DNA of 64,000 nt, from the NCBI GenBank assembly GCA_023423045.1, contig JAFAGA010000073.1, positions 62,001-126,000 of the forward strand, read 5' to 3'. Of the stretch, positions 1 to 7,865 are shown one piece after another (the first letter of the stretch is position 1; every line of letters begins with the position of its first letter). The notes below the pieces were generated by a model. That model was not told the DNA's origin, searched no databases, and saw only the letters and a list, made by a program, of their open reading frames with translations. The stretch is from Bacillota bacterium (GTDB taxonomy: Bacteria; Bacillota; Clostridia; Lachnospirales; Lachnospiraceae). Both the position numbers and the translations under genes were made by a program.

Positions 1-423
1 TATTTCAATAAAATCAACCGTACGGTAATCAGTGATTTTCATATCAAAACGGCAGCCCCGGGCAAATGGGTGACCATAGGAGAAGGGATGCGCAACGCCG
101 ACCAGGGCTCCTTTTTCTTTTGCCGCGGTGAAAAGCAGCTCCGGCTTGTGAAGGTTGATGTTCTCCCAAGGGACATACTCCTTCAGGTTGAGGCAGAGAA
201 TATGCCCATAATAAGTGGTGTATTCCATTCCGTAGATGCAGGTGAGGGGAAGCTGCTTTTGCTTCAAGAGGTTCGCAATTTTAGCGTGTCCCGATATTGT
301 GTTGTGATCCGTTATGGCAAAGGCATCCACCTTGTCCTCGAGCATGTGCTCGACCAGCTCGGAGGGGGTGAGGCGGCCATCCGATTCGGTGGTATGATTA
401 TGTAATTCCAGACGCTTGTACAT
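1..423 (-). CDS. PHP-domain metal-dependent phosphoesterase (3' end outside window)
   Basis: Reading the minus strand from the ATG at 423 gives an open frame of 141 codons that runs off the window edge. The N-terminus reads MYKRLELHNHTTESDG, followed by AITDHN, GMEYTTYYGH and VAHPFSYGHPF. These are the metal-binding motifs of the PHP (polymerase and histidinol phosphatase) superfamily: H-x-H near the start, TDHN, a Glu in the GME context and an AHP motif. Such stand-alone proteins are usually predicted phosphoesterases of unknown substrate. A GGAG element sits just upstream of the ATG. The next gene on the same strand ends 150 bp upstream and I see no clear terminator between them. The C-terminal part is missing, so an extra domain cannot be excluded. 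Confidence 0.85.
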   Translation of the reverse strand, partial: MYKRLELHNHTTESDGRLTPSELVEHMLEDKVDAFAITDHNTISGHAKIANLLKQKQLPLTCIYGMEYTTYYGHILCLNLKEYVPWENINLHKPELLFTAAKEKGALVGVAHPFSYGHPFARGCRFDMKITDYRTVDFIEI

Positions 424-573
424 AGTAATCTCCATTCCGCCGCCGGGAGGCGGCACAAATCGTTATATGTTCCTTTTCTTCCTGCAGAACTTTTATTAAT
501 ACCATATGCTTGGCTAAATGCAGCAGGTTGAACTGTTACGGCTAAATGACATTGGGTGTTTCGTTGGGAAGCA

Positions 574-1029
574 TCAGCGATTGACTGATAATACTACTTC
601 ATAATGGGTATCATCCAGTATCACATTAAAGACGACCAGGGTTATTTTAATAACGCCATGAATGCTCTTTTGTGGAATACAGCCCTCACTGGTTTCCTCG
701 GGGGAAAAGAGCATGTGCCGTGTGGTGAGCTGCTTATGGACACCGCCGATAAAGGTATCATTCATGGATAATATGGTATGTATCTCGGTTTTCATCTCTT
801 TGACTGCTCCGATAATCTGTTCTTCCGAAGCGGTCTCCGCTCCATATTCCCCGTTACAAGCCTCGATAAGCTCTGCCTTCAAATCCTCGGTTATCTCAGT
901 ATAACGCTGTTTGTCGAAGGAGAACTCCAGATCCATGGTATCGTACTCTTGATCCAGACAGACGGTATAGGATATCTGGCCGACAAACCCCTTATTCAGA
1001 ATACCTCCGACCCTGTAAATTGTTTTCAT
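574..1029 (-). CDS. Conserved clostridial protein of unknown function (DUF6669-like)
   Basis: 151 residues from the ATG at 1029, chosen because GGAGGT lies 5 nt upstream; the frame stays open to 1122 but that extension has no ribosome binding site. The protein begins MKTIYRVGGILNKGFVGQI and contains FSFDKQRYTEIT and a histidine-bearing segment QLTTRHMLFSPEE. It has no signal peptide or membrane segment. It resembles small clostridial proteins that I recall being filed under DUF6669, but this is from memory and no function is known to me. It lies upstream of the PHP gene on the same strand and back to back with the sugar transporter operon. Confidence 0.8.
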   Translation of the reverse strand: MKTIYRVGGILNKGFVGQISYTVCLDQEYDTMDLEFSFDKQRYTEITEDLKAELIEACNGEYGAETASEEQIIGAVKEMKTEIHTILSMNDTFIGGVHKQLTTRHMLFSPEETSEGCIPQKSIHGVIKITLVVFNVILDDTHYEVVLSVNR

Positions 1030-1336
1030 TTTTACCTCCATTTCTGTGCGCCATTTTGGGCTTACAAAGACGGCACAAATAATAATTAATCTCAATATAC
1101 TACGAGGCGGAAACGGATTCAAGAAGGATTGGAAAAGTTATATAAATATCCACTAAAATGTGTAGGATTCTCCATTATAAAGGGGAATTATCCCAAGTGA
1201 GCTTGCCTTGTTCTACTAGAAACCTATGTCCGCCTGGAGGACGGTTTCGTCATAAAGGAGCCGGAGCTTCATTATCCCGGGACAGGCGAAGGCATAGTGC
1301 CGTAGAAATATACACTGAATAAAAAAGTTTTGTCCA

Positions 1337-1366
1337 TTGCCGGGATACGGCGAACTTACTTATAAT
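1337..1366 (+). promoter_or_regulatory. Predicted sigma-A promoter of the mannoside locus
   Basis: TTGCCG at 1337-1342 and a perfect TATAAT at 1361-1366 with an 18-bp spacer, 30 bp before the first transporter gene. It is the only good plus-strand promoter in the 367-bp gap 1030-1396. The rest of the gap holds only a 34-codon open stretch (1201-1305) that may be a decayed gene end. I see no obvious catabolite-repression operator. Confidence 0.6.
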
Positions 1367-1396
1367 GTTGGTAGAAGTTGAGAGAGGAGAAACCGC

Positions 1397-2350
1397 ATGA
1401 CTGCCCAAACAGTAAAACAGGAGCAATTAAGGATGAGGAAAAAAAACTCCATAGGAAAACGGCTGATCAAATACTGGCCCCTATATCTGATGCTGTTACC
1501 CTGTATCATTTATTATATTTTGATCTGCTATATTCCCATGGGAGGAATTGTACTGGCCTTTAAGGACTACTCCTTCCGAAAGGGCATCTGGGGAAGTCCC
1601 TGGGTGGGCCTTCGGTATTTTAACACTTTTTTTAATAGCTTTGATTTTACCCGCCTGATCAAAAACACCCTGAAGGTCGGCTTTATGAAAACCATCCTCG
1701 AATTTCCCTTTGCCATTATTCTGGCATTGATGCTCAATGAAATCAAAAACGGAAAATTCAAAAGGATCAGTCAGACCATTACTTATCTGCCGCATTTCCT
1801 GTCGACGGTAATCATTGTCACCATGCTGCAGCGGGTGTTGGCTCCGAATACGGGGGTTTTGAACCAGATCATCGGTAATTTCGGCGGAAATTCCAGCACC
1901 TTCTTTTTGATGGATGCGAAATACTTCTACCAGATCCTGTTTTCCATGGACCTTTGGAGAAACATCGGTTGGGATTCTATTATCTATCTGGCAGCGATGA
2001 GCGGAGTGGATGTATCGCTCTATGAAGCCGCAAGCATTGACGGCTGTTCCAAGCTCAAGAAAATATGGCATATAACCCTGCCGGGAATCAGAGGAACCAT
2101 AGGACTTCTCTTCATTATGGGCGTCGGCGGTCTGCTGTCCTCGGGCTTTGAACAGATTTATCTGCTGAGAACACCCGGAAATATGGCAGTAGCGGATACC
2201 CTGGACACCTTTGTTGTCCGGATCGGATTGATGAACGGACAGTTCGGATATGCGACTGCGGTGGGATTGGTACAGGGTGTTGTAGGGCTGGTGCTGGTTG
2301 TTGTATGTAATAAGATATCGAAAAAGTACACGGAAGTGGGTCTTTGGTAG
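1397..2350 (+). CDS. Sugar ABC transporter permease, LplB/YtcP type
   Basis: 317-residue integral membrane protein, first of a split importer. After a basic N-terminus (MRKKNSIGKR) come about six hydrophobic segments, beginning LMLLPCIIYYILICYIPMGG. The MalF-type EAA loop is visible as EAASIDGCSKLKKIWHITLP around residues 215-235; this loop contacts the ATPase. The phrase LAFKDYSF-KGIWGSPWVG is typical of LplB-like permeases, which pair with an LplC-like permease and a large lipoprotein for complex oligosaccharides. No ATPase gene is nearby; such systems normally share a multitask MsmX-type ATPase encoded elsewhere. AGAGGAGAAA precedes the ATG. First gene after the promoter at 1337-1366. Confidence 0.9.
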   Translation: MTAQTVKQEQLRMRKKNSIGKRLIKYWPLYLMLLPCIIYYILICYIPMGGIVLAFKDYSFRKGIWGSPWVGLRYFNTFFNSFDFTRLIKNTLKVGFMKTILEFPFAIILALMLNEIKNGKFKRISQTITYLPHFLSTVIIVTMLQRVLAPNTGVLNQIIGNFGGNSSTFFLMDAKYFYQILFSMDLWRNIGWDSIIYLAAMSGVDVSLYEAASIDGCSKLKKIWHITLPGIRGTIGLLFIMGVGGLLSSGFEQIYLLRTPGNMAVADTLDTFVVRIGLMNGQFGYATAVGLVQGVVGLVLVVVCNKISKKYTEVGLW

Positions 2351-2412
2351 GAATGCACTCTTCTGCCTAAGAGATGCAGAGGTAACTATACAATTTTATG
2401 AGGAGGTTTACT

Positions 2413-4182
2413 ATGAAAAAAATTTTTTGGAAGCGTTTTCTTTCCACGGGTCTTGCAATTGTATTAATTGCATCCGCTCTGGCAGGCTGCAGTAAGACAG
2501 ACAATAAGCCGGAAGACACCAACAAAGGAAACTCAGGCAATGATACGGTTACAGAAGCACCTTCCGACGATAAGCCGGACACATGGATTGCCGACAGAAC
2601 CATCACAGTACAGGCCTATGTAGATGACATCGGCTATGCTTTGCCAACGGACCTGAACAACACCAAGGTTATGCAGGAGCTGACCAAGCGGACAGGAATT
2701 AAGCTGAATATTCAGTATACCCCTGGCGATAAGGATGTCAATGTTATGGCTTCCCAGCTGGCTTCCGGCACGATCCCGGATGTAATTGTCTGCTACCTTA
2801 ACGATTCTACCAGACCGGAATTCCCCATTCTGTTAAAAGCAGCCCGTGAGGGAATGTTTGCGGATGTATCCGGCATTTTAAAGGATATGAAGGTATACAG
2901 CCGTTATCTGGAGGATGGATATCTGCCCAGTGATGCTTACAAGAACATAACCTTCCGGGAAGAGTTCGGGGGAGCGGCCTATATTCTTCAGCTCGCCATT
3001 GAATCAGAGGACAGATCCGCCATCTATGATCCTCAGAACGAATATGTCGGCGGCATGTACATCCAACAGTCCATCGCCGATGCCCTTGGGATTGATTCCA
3101 GAGAGATCAAAACCATGGATCAGCTTTATGACCTGTTGGTGAAGATTAAGGCAGGCGGCTTCAAGGATGACAACGGTAATGATGTCTATCCTCTGGGACC
3201 GAAATTCTGGGGCGGCTCCGTGGATTCTTTGACCTGGATTGCAAAAGGCTATAACTGGGGCGTAAGCGATAATTATAATATTACAGAAGACGGGACCATC
3301 ATGCACGAGGTCAATACCGATTATGTATATAAGAAGATTAATTTCCTTCGCAAGCTTCTTGCCGAAGGATTGATGAACCCGGAATTCTTTACCATGGATT
3401 CCACCCGTGCGGAGGAAGTGTCCAGATCACATAACTCGGCGATCATAGCGGATGTTCACAACTATCAGGAGATTGTCTATGGCTCCGAAGATTGGATACC
3501 GCTAGGACCTTTGAATGATTTTACAGGCAGCAATGCTACGATTAAGACCGGAAAGACGGGCTACGGAGCCTTTGCCATCTCGGCTGATGCAGAAAAGCCG
3601 GAGGAGATTATGAAATTCTTTGACTATTTATCCAGCAAGGAAGGACAGCTCCTCACAAGATACGGAATTGAAGGTGAGAACTATACTATGGTTGACGGCA
3701 AGCCCGTTCTGACCGAGGATACTCTCCAGAAAGTAAATGATGGTGATAAAGAATACCTGATCAATGAGATTGGCGGCGGTTTTGGCGGCGCAGGCTGCGT
3801 ATTCTTTGATTACTGCCTGACTAACCTGAATTTCATGAGTGACTTTGGCGAGAGCCGTCCGGGAGCCGGAGCAGCTACAAACTATGCCAGAGCGATCAAG
3901 ATTGCTACCGATTATGAGAGACCGATTAAAATAGTTCCCGGTCTGAAGGCCACTGCTTACCTGTCGGCGGACTCCCTCGCGGAAGTGAAAGCGAATCTGT
4001 CGTTGCTGAACTATAATGAAATGGTAGTACAGGCGGTTTATGCAGGCTCGGATGATGAAGTGACCCAGATTGTGGAAAGCTTCCGTTCCCAGTTGAAAGC
4101 AGCCGGTGAGGATCAGTTCATCGACTATATCACAAAGCTTTATACCGAAGACAAGACTGCCATTGACTTCTATACCAAATAA
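2413..4182 (+). CDS. Extracellular sugar-binding lipoprotein of ABC importer
   Basis: 589 residues starting at the ATG 2413, which has AGGAGG 6 nt upstream; an ATG at 2398 lies before that site and is unlikely. The signal peptide MKKIFWKRFLSTGLAIVLIA ends in the lipobox LAGC, so the protein should be anchored outside the membrane. A Ser/Asp/Thr/Pro-rich linker follows, then a large solute-binding domain (RTITVQAYVDDIG..., ASGTIPDVIV...). The size and the position between two LplB/LplC-type permeases fit the clostridial oligosaccharide-binding LplA-like family. Neighbouring mannosidases suggest a mannose-containing oligosaccharide or glycopeptide as ligand, which is inference. Confidence 0.9.
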   Translation: MKKIFWKRFLSTGLAIVLIASALAGCSKTDNKPEDTNKGNSGNDTVTEAPSDDKPDTWIADRTITVQAYVDDIGYALPTDLNNTKVMQELTKRTGIKLNIQYTPGDKDVNVMASQLASGTIPDVIVCYLNDSTRPEFPILLKAAREGMFADVSGILKDMKVYSRYLEDGYLPSDAYKNITFREEFGGAAYILQLAIESEDRSAIYDPQNEYVGGMYIQQSIADALGIDSREIKTMDQLYDLLVKIKAGGFKDDNGNDVYPLGPKFWGGSVDSLTWIAKGYNWGVSDNYNITEDGTIMHEVNTDYVYKKINFLRKLLAEGLMNPEFFTMDSTRAEEVSRSHNSAIIADVHNYQEIVYGSEDWIPLGPLNDFTGSNATIKTGKTGYGAFAISADAEKPEEIMKFFDYLSSKEGQLLTRYGIEGENYTMVDGKPVLTEDTLQKVNDGDKEYLINEIGGGFGGAGCVFFDYCLTNLNFMSDFGESRPGAGAATNYARAIKIATDYERPIKIVPGLKATAYLSADSLAEVKANLSLLNYNEMVVQAVYAGSDDEVTQIVESFRSQLKAAGEDQFIDYITKLYTEDKTAIDFYTK

Positions 4183-4184
4183 TT

Positions 4185-4208
4185 ATAAGAACATTTCAAT
4201 GTTCTTAT
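4185..4208 (+). terminator. Stem-loop after binding-protein gene (attenuator-like)
   Basis: A perfect 10-bp inverted repeat (ATAAGAACAT / ATGTTCTTAT, 4-nt loop) starts 3 bp after the stop codon and is followed by a T-rich stretch. It probably reduces transcription into the second permease, a common way to make more binding protein than permease, or stabilises the upstream mRNA. Confidence 0.55.
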
Positions 4209-4255
4209 CTTTGATATTTTAATCAATCACTGAATACAAGATATGAATTTTCAGC

Positions 4256-4310
4256 GGAGCTGCCGCGAAGAGAAATGCATGTGTATACCACAGTGTTTTG
4301 CGGCGGCTCC
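4256..4310 (+). other. Second inverted repeat in the 156-bp intergenic gap
   Basis: GGAGCTGCCGC at 4256-4266 can pair with GCGGCGGCTCC at 4300-4310 (one mismatch) around a 33-nt loop, with ATTTTAAG after it. It lies just before the ribosome binding site of the permease gene. It could be an RNA structure affecting translation or processing; no known riboswitch is recognised. Confidence 0.35.
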
Positions 4311-4338
4311 ATTTTAAGAAAGGACAGGGAGACTTCAT

Positions 4339-5265
4339 ATGAAAACCAGCACAGATGGGAGCGGATATCAGAAGAATAAGATAAAAGCAGGCTTCTCAGA
4401 AAGGTTAATTCAGGTTATAATATATGGTGTACTAATTGCGATTTGCCTGATTATCATTCTTCCCTGTATCAACATCCTTGCTTTGTCATTCAATGACGGC
4501 AAAGATGCGGCAAAAGGCGGGATTTACTTTTGGACGAGAGTTTTTACTTTAGAAAATTACAAAGAGGTTTTTCGTGACGGCAAGATCATGAAGGCTTATA
4601 CCATTACAATTGCCCGGACTGCGATCGGGACCCTTTTTAGTCTGTTAGTTACTTCCTTTGCGGCCTATTCTCTGAAGGAGAAGGAGCTGCCGGGAAGGAA
4701 AATTATCACCATGCTGATCACCTTTACCATGTTATTCAGTGGAGGCATGATCCCTACCTATATTCAGTACAACAAATTAGGTTTAATTGATAACTTCTGG
4801 ATTTATGTAGTACCCGGATTGGTGAGTGTGACCTATTTGATTATGATGCGAACATTCTTTGAATCCATTCCCGACAGCCTGGAGGAGTCGGCAAAGCTGG
4901 ACGGTTGCGGATACTTTAAGATATATGCAAAGATCATGATTCCGTTGAGTAAGCCGGTAATTGCCGTAGTAGGTCTCTATACCGCAGTGAATCATTGGAA
5001 CGACTGGTTTTCAGGAGCCTTCTACATGAGAAGCAGTGATCTGTGGCCGGTACAGACGGTGCTGCAGCAGATGCTGTCCAGAGCCATGGCGGCGAAGGAA
5101 GTGACCACAGTAGCACAGGCGATCGCGCAAAATGCGAATACGGTTACGTCGGATTCTTTAAAAATGGCAGCCGTTGTTATTACTACCGTTCCTATTCTCT
5201 GTGTTTATCCCTTTGCTCAAAAGTACTTTGCCAAGGGTGCCATGGTCGGAGCAGTGAAGGGGTAG
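4339..5265 (+). CDS. Sugar ABC transporter permease, LplC/YtcP type
   Basis: 308-residue membrane protein, partner of the permease at 1397. The first membrane segment is VIIYGVLIAICLIIILPCINI, and the EAA loop ESAKLDGCGYFKIYAKIMIP lies near residues 185-205. The C-terminus ends YFAKGAMVGAVKG, the characteristic tail of LplC/YtcP-like (MalG-type) permeases. AGGACAGGGAGA precedes the ATG. Gene order permease-binding protein-permease is slightly unusual compared with the common permease-permease-binding protein order seen in the second importer of this window (30282-33863). Confidence 0.9.
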   Translation: MKTSTDGSGYQKNKIKAGFSERLIQVIIYGVLIAICLIIILPCINILALSFNDGKDAAKGGIYFWTRVFTLENYKEVFRDGKIMKAYTITIARTAIGTLFSLLVTSFAAYSLKEKELPGRKIITMLITFTMLFSGGMIPTYIQYNKLGLIDNFWIYVVPGLVSVTYLIMMRTFFESIPDSLEESAKLDGCGYFKIYAKIMIPLSKPVIAVVGLYTAVNHWNDWFSGAFYMRSSDLWPVQTVLQQMLSRAMAAKEVTTVAQAIAQNANTVTSDSLKMAAVVITTVPILCVYPFAQKYFAKGAMVGAVKG

Positions 5266-5347
5266 GCGGATTGATTAAGGGTTACCGTACAGCCGGTGAC
5301 ATCCCATCTCCCTTTTACTTGCCTTAGATAATTTATTAAATAAGCAT

Positions 5348-5381
5348 AAAATTCTTTACCGTGATTTGGTAAAGAATTTTT
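5348..5381 (+). terminator. Intrinsic terminator or attenuator after importer genes
   Basis: Perfect 13-bp stem (AAAATTCTTTACC / GGTAAAGAATTTT, loop GTGATTT). The T-run is mostly inside the stem, so termination may be partial. It separates transport genes from the catabolic genes, whose first ribosome binding site (GGAGG) lies 10 bp beyond. Confidence 0.6.
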
Positions 5382-5401
5382 GATATGGAGGACTGACTTT
5401 T

Positions 5402-6799
5402 ATGAAGCATGAATGGCATATGGAAACTGAATTACATTACTATGATATTTATCCCAAGGTAATACCCGCGGGCAGATGCAGTACAATAACAATCAAACCC
5501 CTCGGAGCACATGCCGCTTTTAAGAGCAATGTGTATAAGCTCAGGATCTGCCCTTTTGACGAGGGGACTCCATGGGATTATCCGAACCGTAGAAATAGCT
5601 TTGAATATGATGTCCGCCCCTGTGAAGATGGCTGTATCCGCTTTTCTTTTGAGTTTTTCGGAGAGCAGCAGCATTACATCCGATTAATGGATGGTAAGGA
5701 TTTTAAGCTCCAATTAAGCGTATATTCTGTTTTTGAAGATCTGGTTGGCCGATATCCGTTTATTGGCGACTTACATATGCACACGATCCGTTCCGACGGC
5801 AGCCAGTCGCCTGCAATTGTCTGTGCGAACTACAGAAAAACAGGATACGATTTTCTTGCAATAACGGATCATGAGCGCTATTATCCTTCTCTTGAAGCTA
5901 TTGCCGCATATAAGGATGTTCCGGTTGAATTCACCATGATACCGGGGGAAGAGGTACATATGCCCAACAAGGACGGTGACCCTTACCATACCAATGATGT
6001 ACACATCGTGAACTTTGGCGGGGAGTACAGCATCAACGCGTTAGTTGACGGATATCATATTCGGGAGGTCGGACCGGATAAATCGCTGAGATCAATCAAC
6101 GGCAGCTGTCCGGACAAGATTATGTCACAGGAAGAATATTATGAATTCATTGATGAATACGCCAAAGGGCTTACCATCCCGGAACACATAGAGACCTTCA
6201 CCTATGCAGCCTCGCATTGGATTTTTAATGAGATACGCAAAGCCAACGGACTTGGTATTTTTGCGCACCCTTATTGGCTCTCGAATGTGCTGCAATTGCC
6301 GCCGGAGTTTGTTGAATATATGATGGAGACCCAGCCATTTGATGCATTTGAAGTCCTGGGAGGTGAATCATACTATGAGCAGAATGGCTTCCAGACCCAT
6401 CAATATTACGAAGATAGAATCAAAGGCCGTAAGTACCCTGTCGTGGGCAGCACCGATAGCCATAACTCAGTTAATTCTAAGAACTCTCATATCTGCTCAA
6501 CCATTGTATTCTCACCTGAGAATGAAAGGACGGCCCTTATTTCATCGATTAAGGATTTTTATAGTATTGCGGTGGATACGATCAGCAAGGAATTCCGCCT
6601 GGTCGGAGATATGCGCCTGGCACGATATGCCTGTTTCCTGTTGAAAGAGTTTTTTCCGCTGCACGATGATTTATGTTATGAAGAAGGCCGTGCGATGAAG
6701 GATTATGTGTGTGGCATTCCGGAGGCAAAAGATATTTTGGAAACAATATCAGGAAGAATGAAAGCGCAGCGAGAAAAATATTTTGAATTTCAGGAATAG
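5402..6799 (+). CDS. PHP/CehA-like metal-dependent phosphoesterase
   Basis: 465 residues, cytoplasmic (no signal peptide). The first ~120 residues form a beta-rich region; the PHP domain then begins with FIGDLHMHTIRSDGSQSP, followed by AITDHERYYPS, IPGEEVHMPNKDGDPYH, GIFAHPYWLSN and GSTDSHNSV. These are the ordered metal ligands of CehA/McbA-type PHP proteins. Family members hydrolyse phosphoesters or carbamates, but the substrate is usually unknown. Its place between a sugar importer and a sugar kinase suggests action on a phosphorylated or decorated sugar, for example removal of a phosphodiester from a phosphomannosyl glycan (inference). GGAGG precedes the ATG. Confidence 0.85.
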   Translation: MKHEWHMETELHYYDIYPKVIPAGRCSTITIKPLGAHAAFKSNVYKLRICPFDEGTPWDYPNRRNSFEYDVRPCEDGCIRFSFEFFGEQQHYIRLMDGKDFKLQLSVYSVFEDLVGRYPFIGDLHMHTIRSDGSQSPAIVCANYRKTGYDFLAITDHERYYPSLEAIAAYKDVPVEFTMIPGEEVHMPNKDGDPYHTNDVHIVNFGGEYSINALVDGYHIREVGPDKSLRSINGSCPDKIMSQEEYYEFIDEYAKGLTIPEHIETFTYAASHWIFNEIRKANGLGIFAHPYWLSNVLQLPPEFVEYMMETQPFDAFEVLGGESYYEQNGFQTHQYYEDRIKGRKYPVVGSTDSHNSVNSKNSHICSTIVFSPENERTALISSIKDFYSIAVDTISKEFRLVGDMRLARYACFLLKEFFPLHDDLCYEEGRAMKDYVCGIPEAKDILETISGRMKAQREKYFEFQE

Positions 6800-6862
6800 G
6801 AGATAATATTCCGAGAATTAGCTTTTGTCTTTGACAGTGGATTGAGGAGGGAGAGGTGGAAA

Positions 6863-7831
6863 ATGAATAGCAGAGAAGGAATGAGCAGCAAAGAGGTAAA
6901 AGACGCGAAAAAATGGGACGTGTTTATTTTTGGTGATGCCAATATTGATATTGTAATTCCGGGTGTGGAGAAATTCCCGCTTCCAGGCCAGGAGGACGAG
7001 GTGGACATTATGGACACCTATGTGGGAGGAGGATCCGCTTTATTTGCCCTGGGAGTCGGCAAATTGGGGTTGTCCCCGGCATTTCAGGGAGTCCTGGGGA
7101 GGGATTGCTACGGAGAGTTCATTCGGGAGGAGTTTCGTCAGAAGAATGTAGACTATTCCTTATCAAAAATCAGTGATAAAAACAAAACTGGCATTTCACT
7201 CAGCTTCACGAATGAAAAGGATCGGTCTTTTTTAACGTACAGGGGTACCAATGCCGAACTGGATCTGGAGGAGATACAGCTTGACCGGGTCAGAGAGGCG
7301 GGACATATCCACATCACCTCCTATTCCGGCAGGAAGAATCATCCGCAGCATATGGAGCTGCTAAGAAAGATCAAGGAACAAAAGGATGTTACCGTAAGCC
7401 TTGACGTGGGCTGGGATGATACGGGAGAGTGGTTTTCCGGAATTTATGAATTATTCCCTTATATTGACGTCCTGTTCATGAATGAGGCAGAAGCGGTCAA
7501 TTATGCAAGGACGGCGGATGTTATGGAGGCTGTGGCTGATTTTTCCAAGCATTGCAGGCTGGCTGTGGCAAAGCTGGGGAAAAGAGGTTCCGTTGCGATG
7601 ACGGACGGTAAACTCTATCAGGGAAGGCCATATTCGGTTAAGGCAGTGGATACCACCGGTGCAGGGGATGCCTTTAATTCCGGTTTTATCTATGGTTACA
7701 TCAAGGGCAGAGATATCAATGAATGTCTGGAATACGGCAATGGCTGCGGGGCGCTGTCCGTAACCGCTTATGGCGGCAACACCGCATTTCCTACTGAGAA
7801 GGAATTGCTGGAATTTATACAAGAAAATTAA
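6863..7831 (+). CDS. PfkB-family carbohydrate kinase
   Basis: 322 residues from the ATG at 6863; GGAGGGAGAGGTGG lies upstream, whereas the in-frame TTG at 6842 precedes it and is unlikely. Ribokinase-fold features: FGDANIDIVIPG at the N-terminus, the glycine-rich substrate motif YVGGGSALFALGVGKLG, and the C-terminal PfkB signature DTTGAGDAFNSGFIYG containing the catalytic Asp and anion hole. It should phosphorylate a free sugar or nucleoside using ATP in the cytoplasm. In this operon a monosaccharide released by the glycosidases, such as mannose or fructose, is a reasonable substrate, but the sequence alone does not decide it. Confidence 0.9.
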   Translation: MNSREGMSSKEVKDAKKWDVFIFGDANIDIVIPGVEKFPLPGQEDEVDIMDTYVGGGSALFALGVGKLGLSPAFQGVLGRDCYGEFIREEFRQKNVDYSLSKISDKNKTGISLSFTNEKDRSFLTYRGTNAELDLEEIQLDRVREAGHIHITSYSGRKNHPQHMELLRKIKEQKDVTVSLDVGWDDTGEWFSGIYELFPYIDVLFMNEAEAVNYARTADVMEAVADFSKHCRLAVAKLGKRGSVAMTDGKLYQGRPYSVKAVDTTGAGDAFNSGFIYGYIKGRDINECLEYGNGCGALSVTAYGGNTAFPTEKELLEFIQEN

Positions 7832-7865
7832 GATACCGCGATAAGCCGGAGAAACGGAGGAATTT

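Noticed and set aside
4183..4338. Riboswitch in the gap before the second permease
   Set aside because: Two hairpins are present but no conserved blocks of a known riboswitch class were found.
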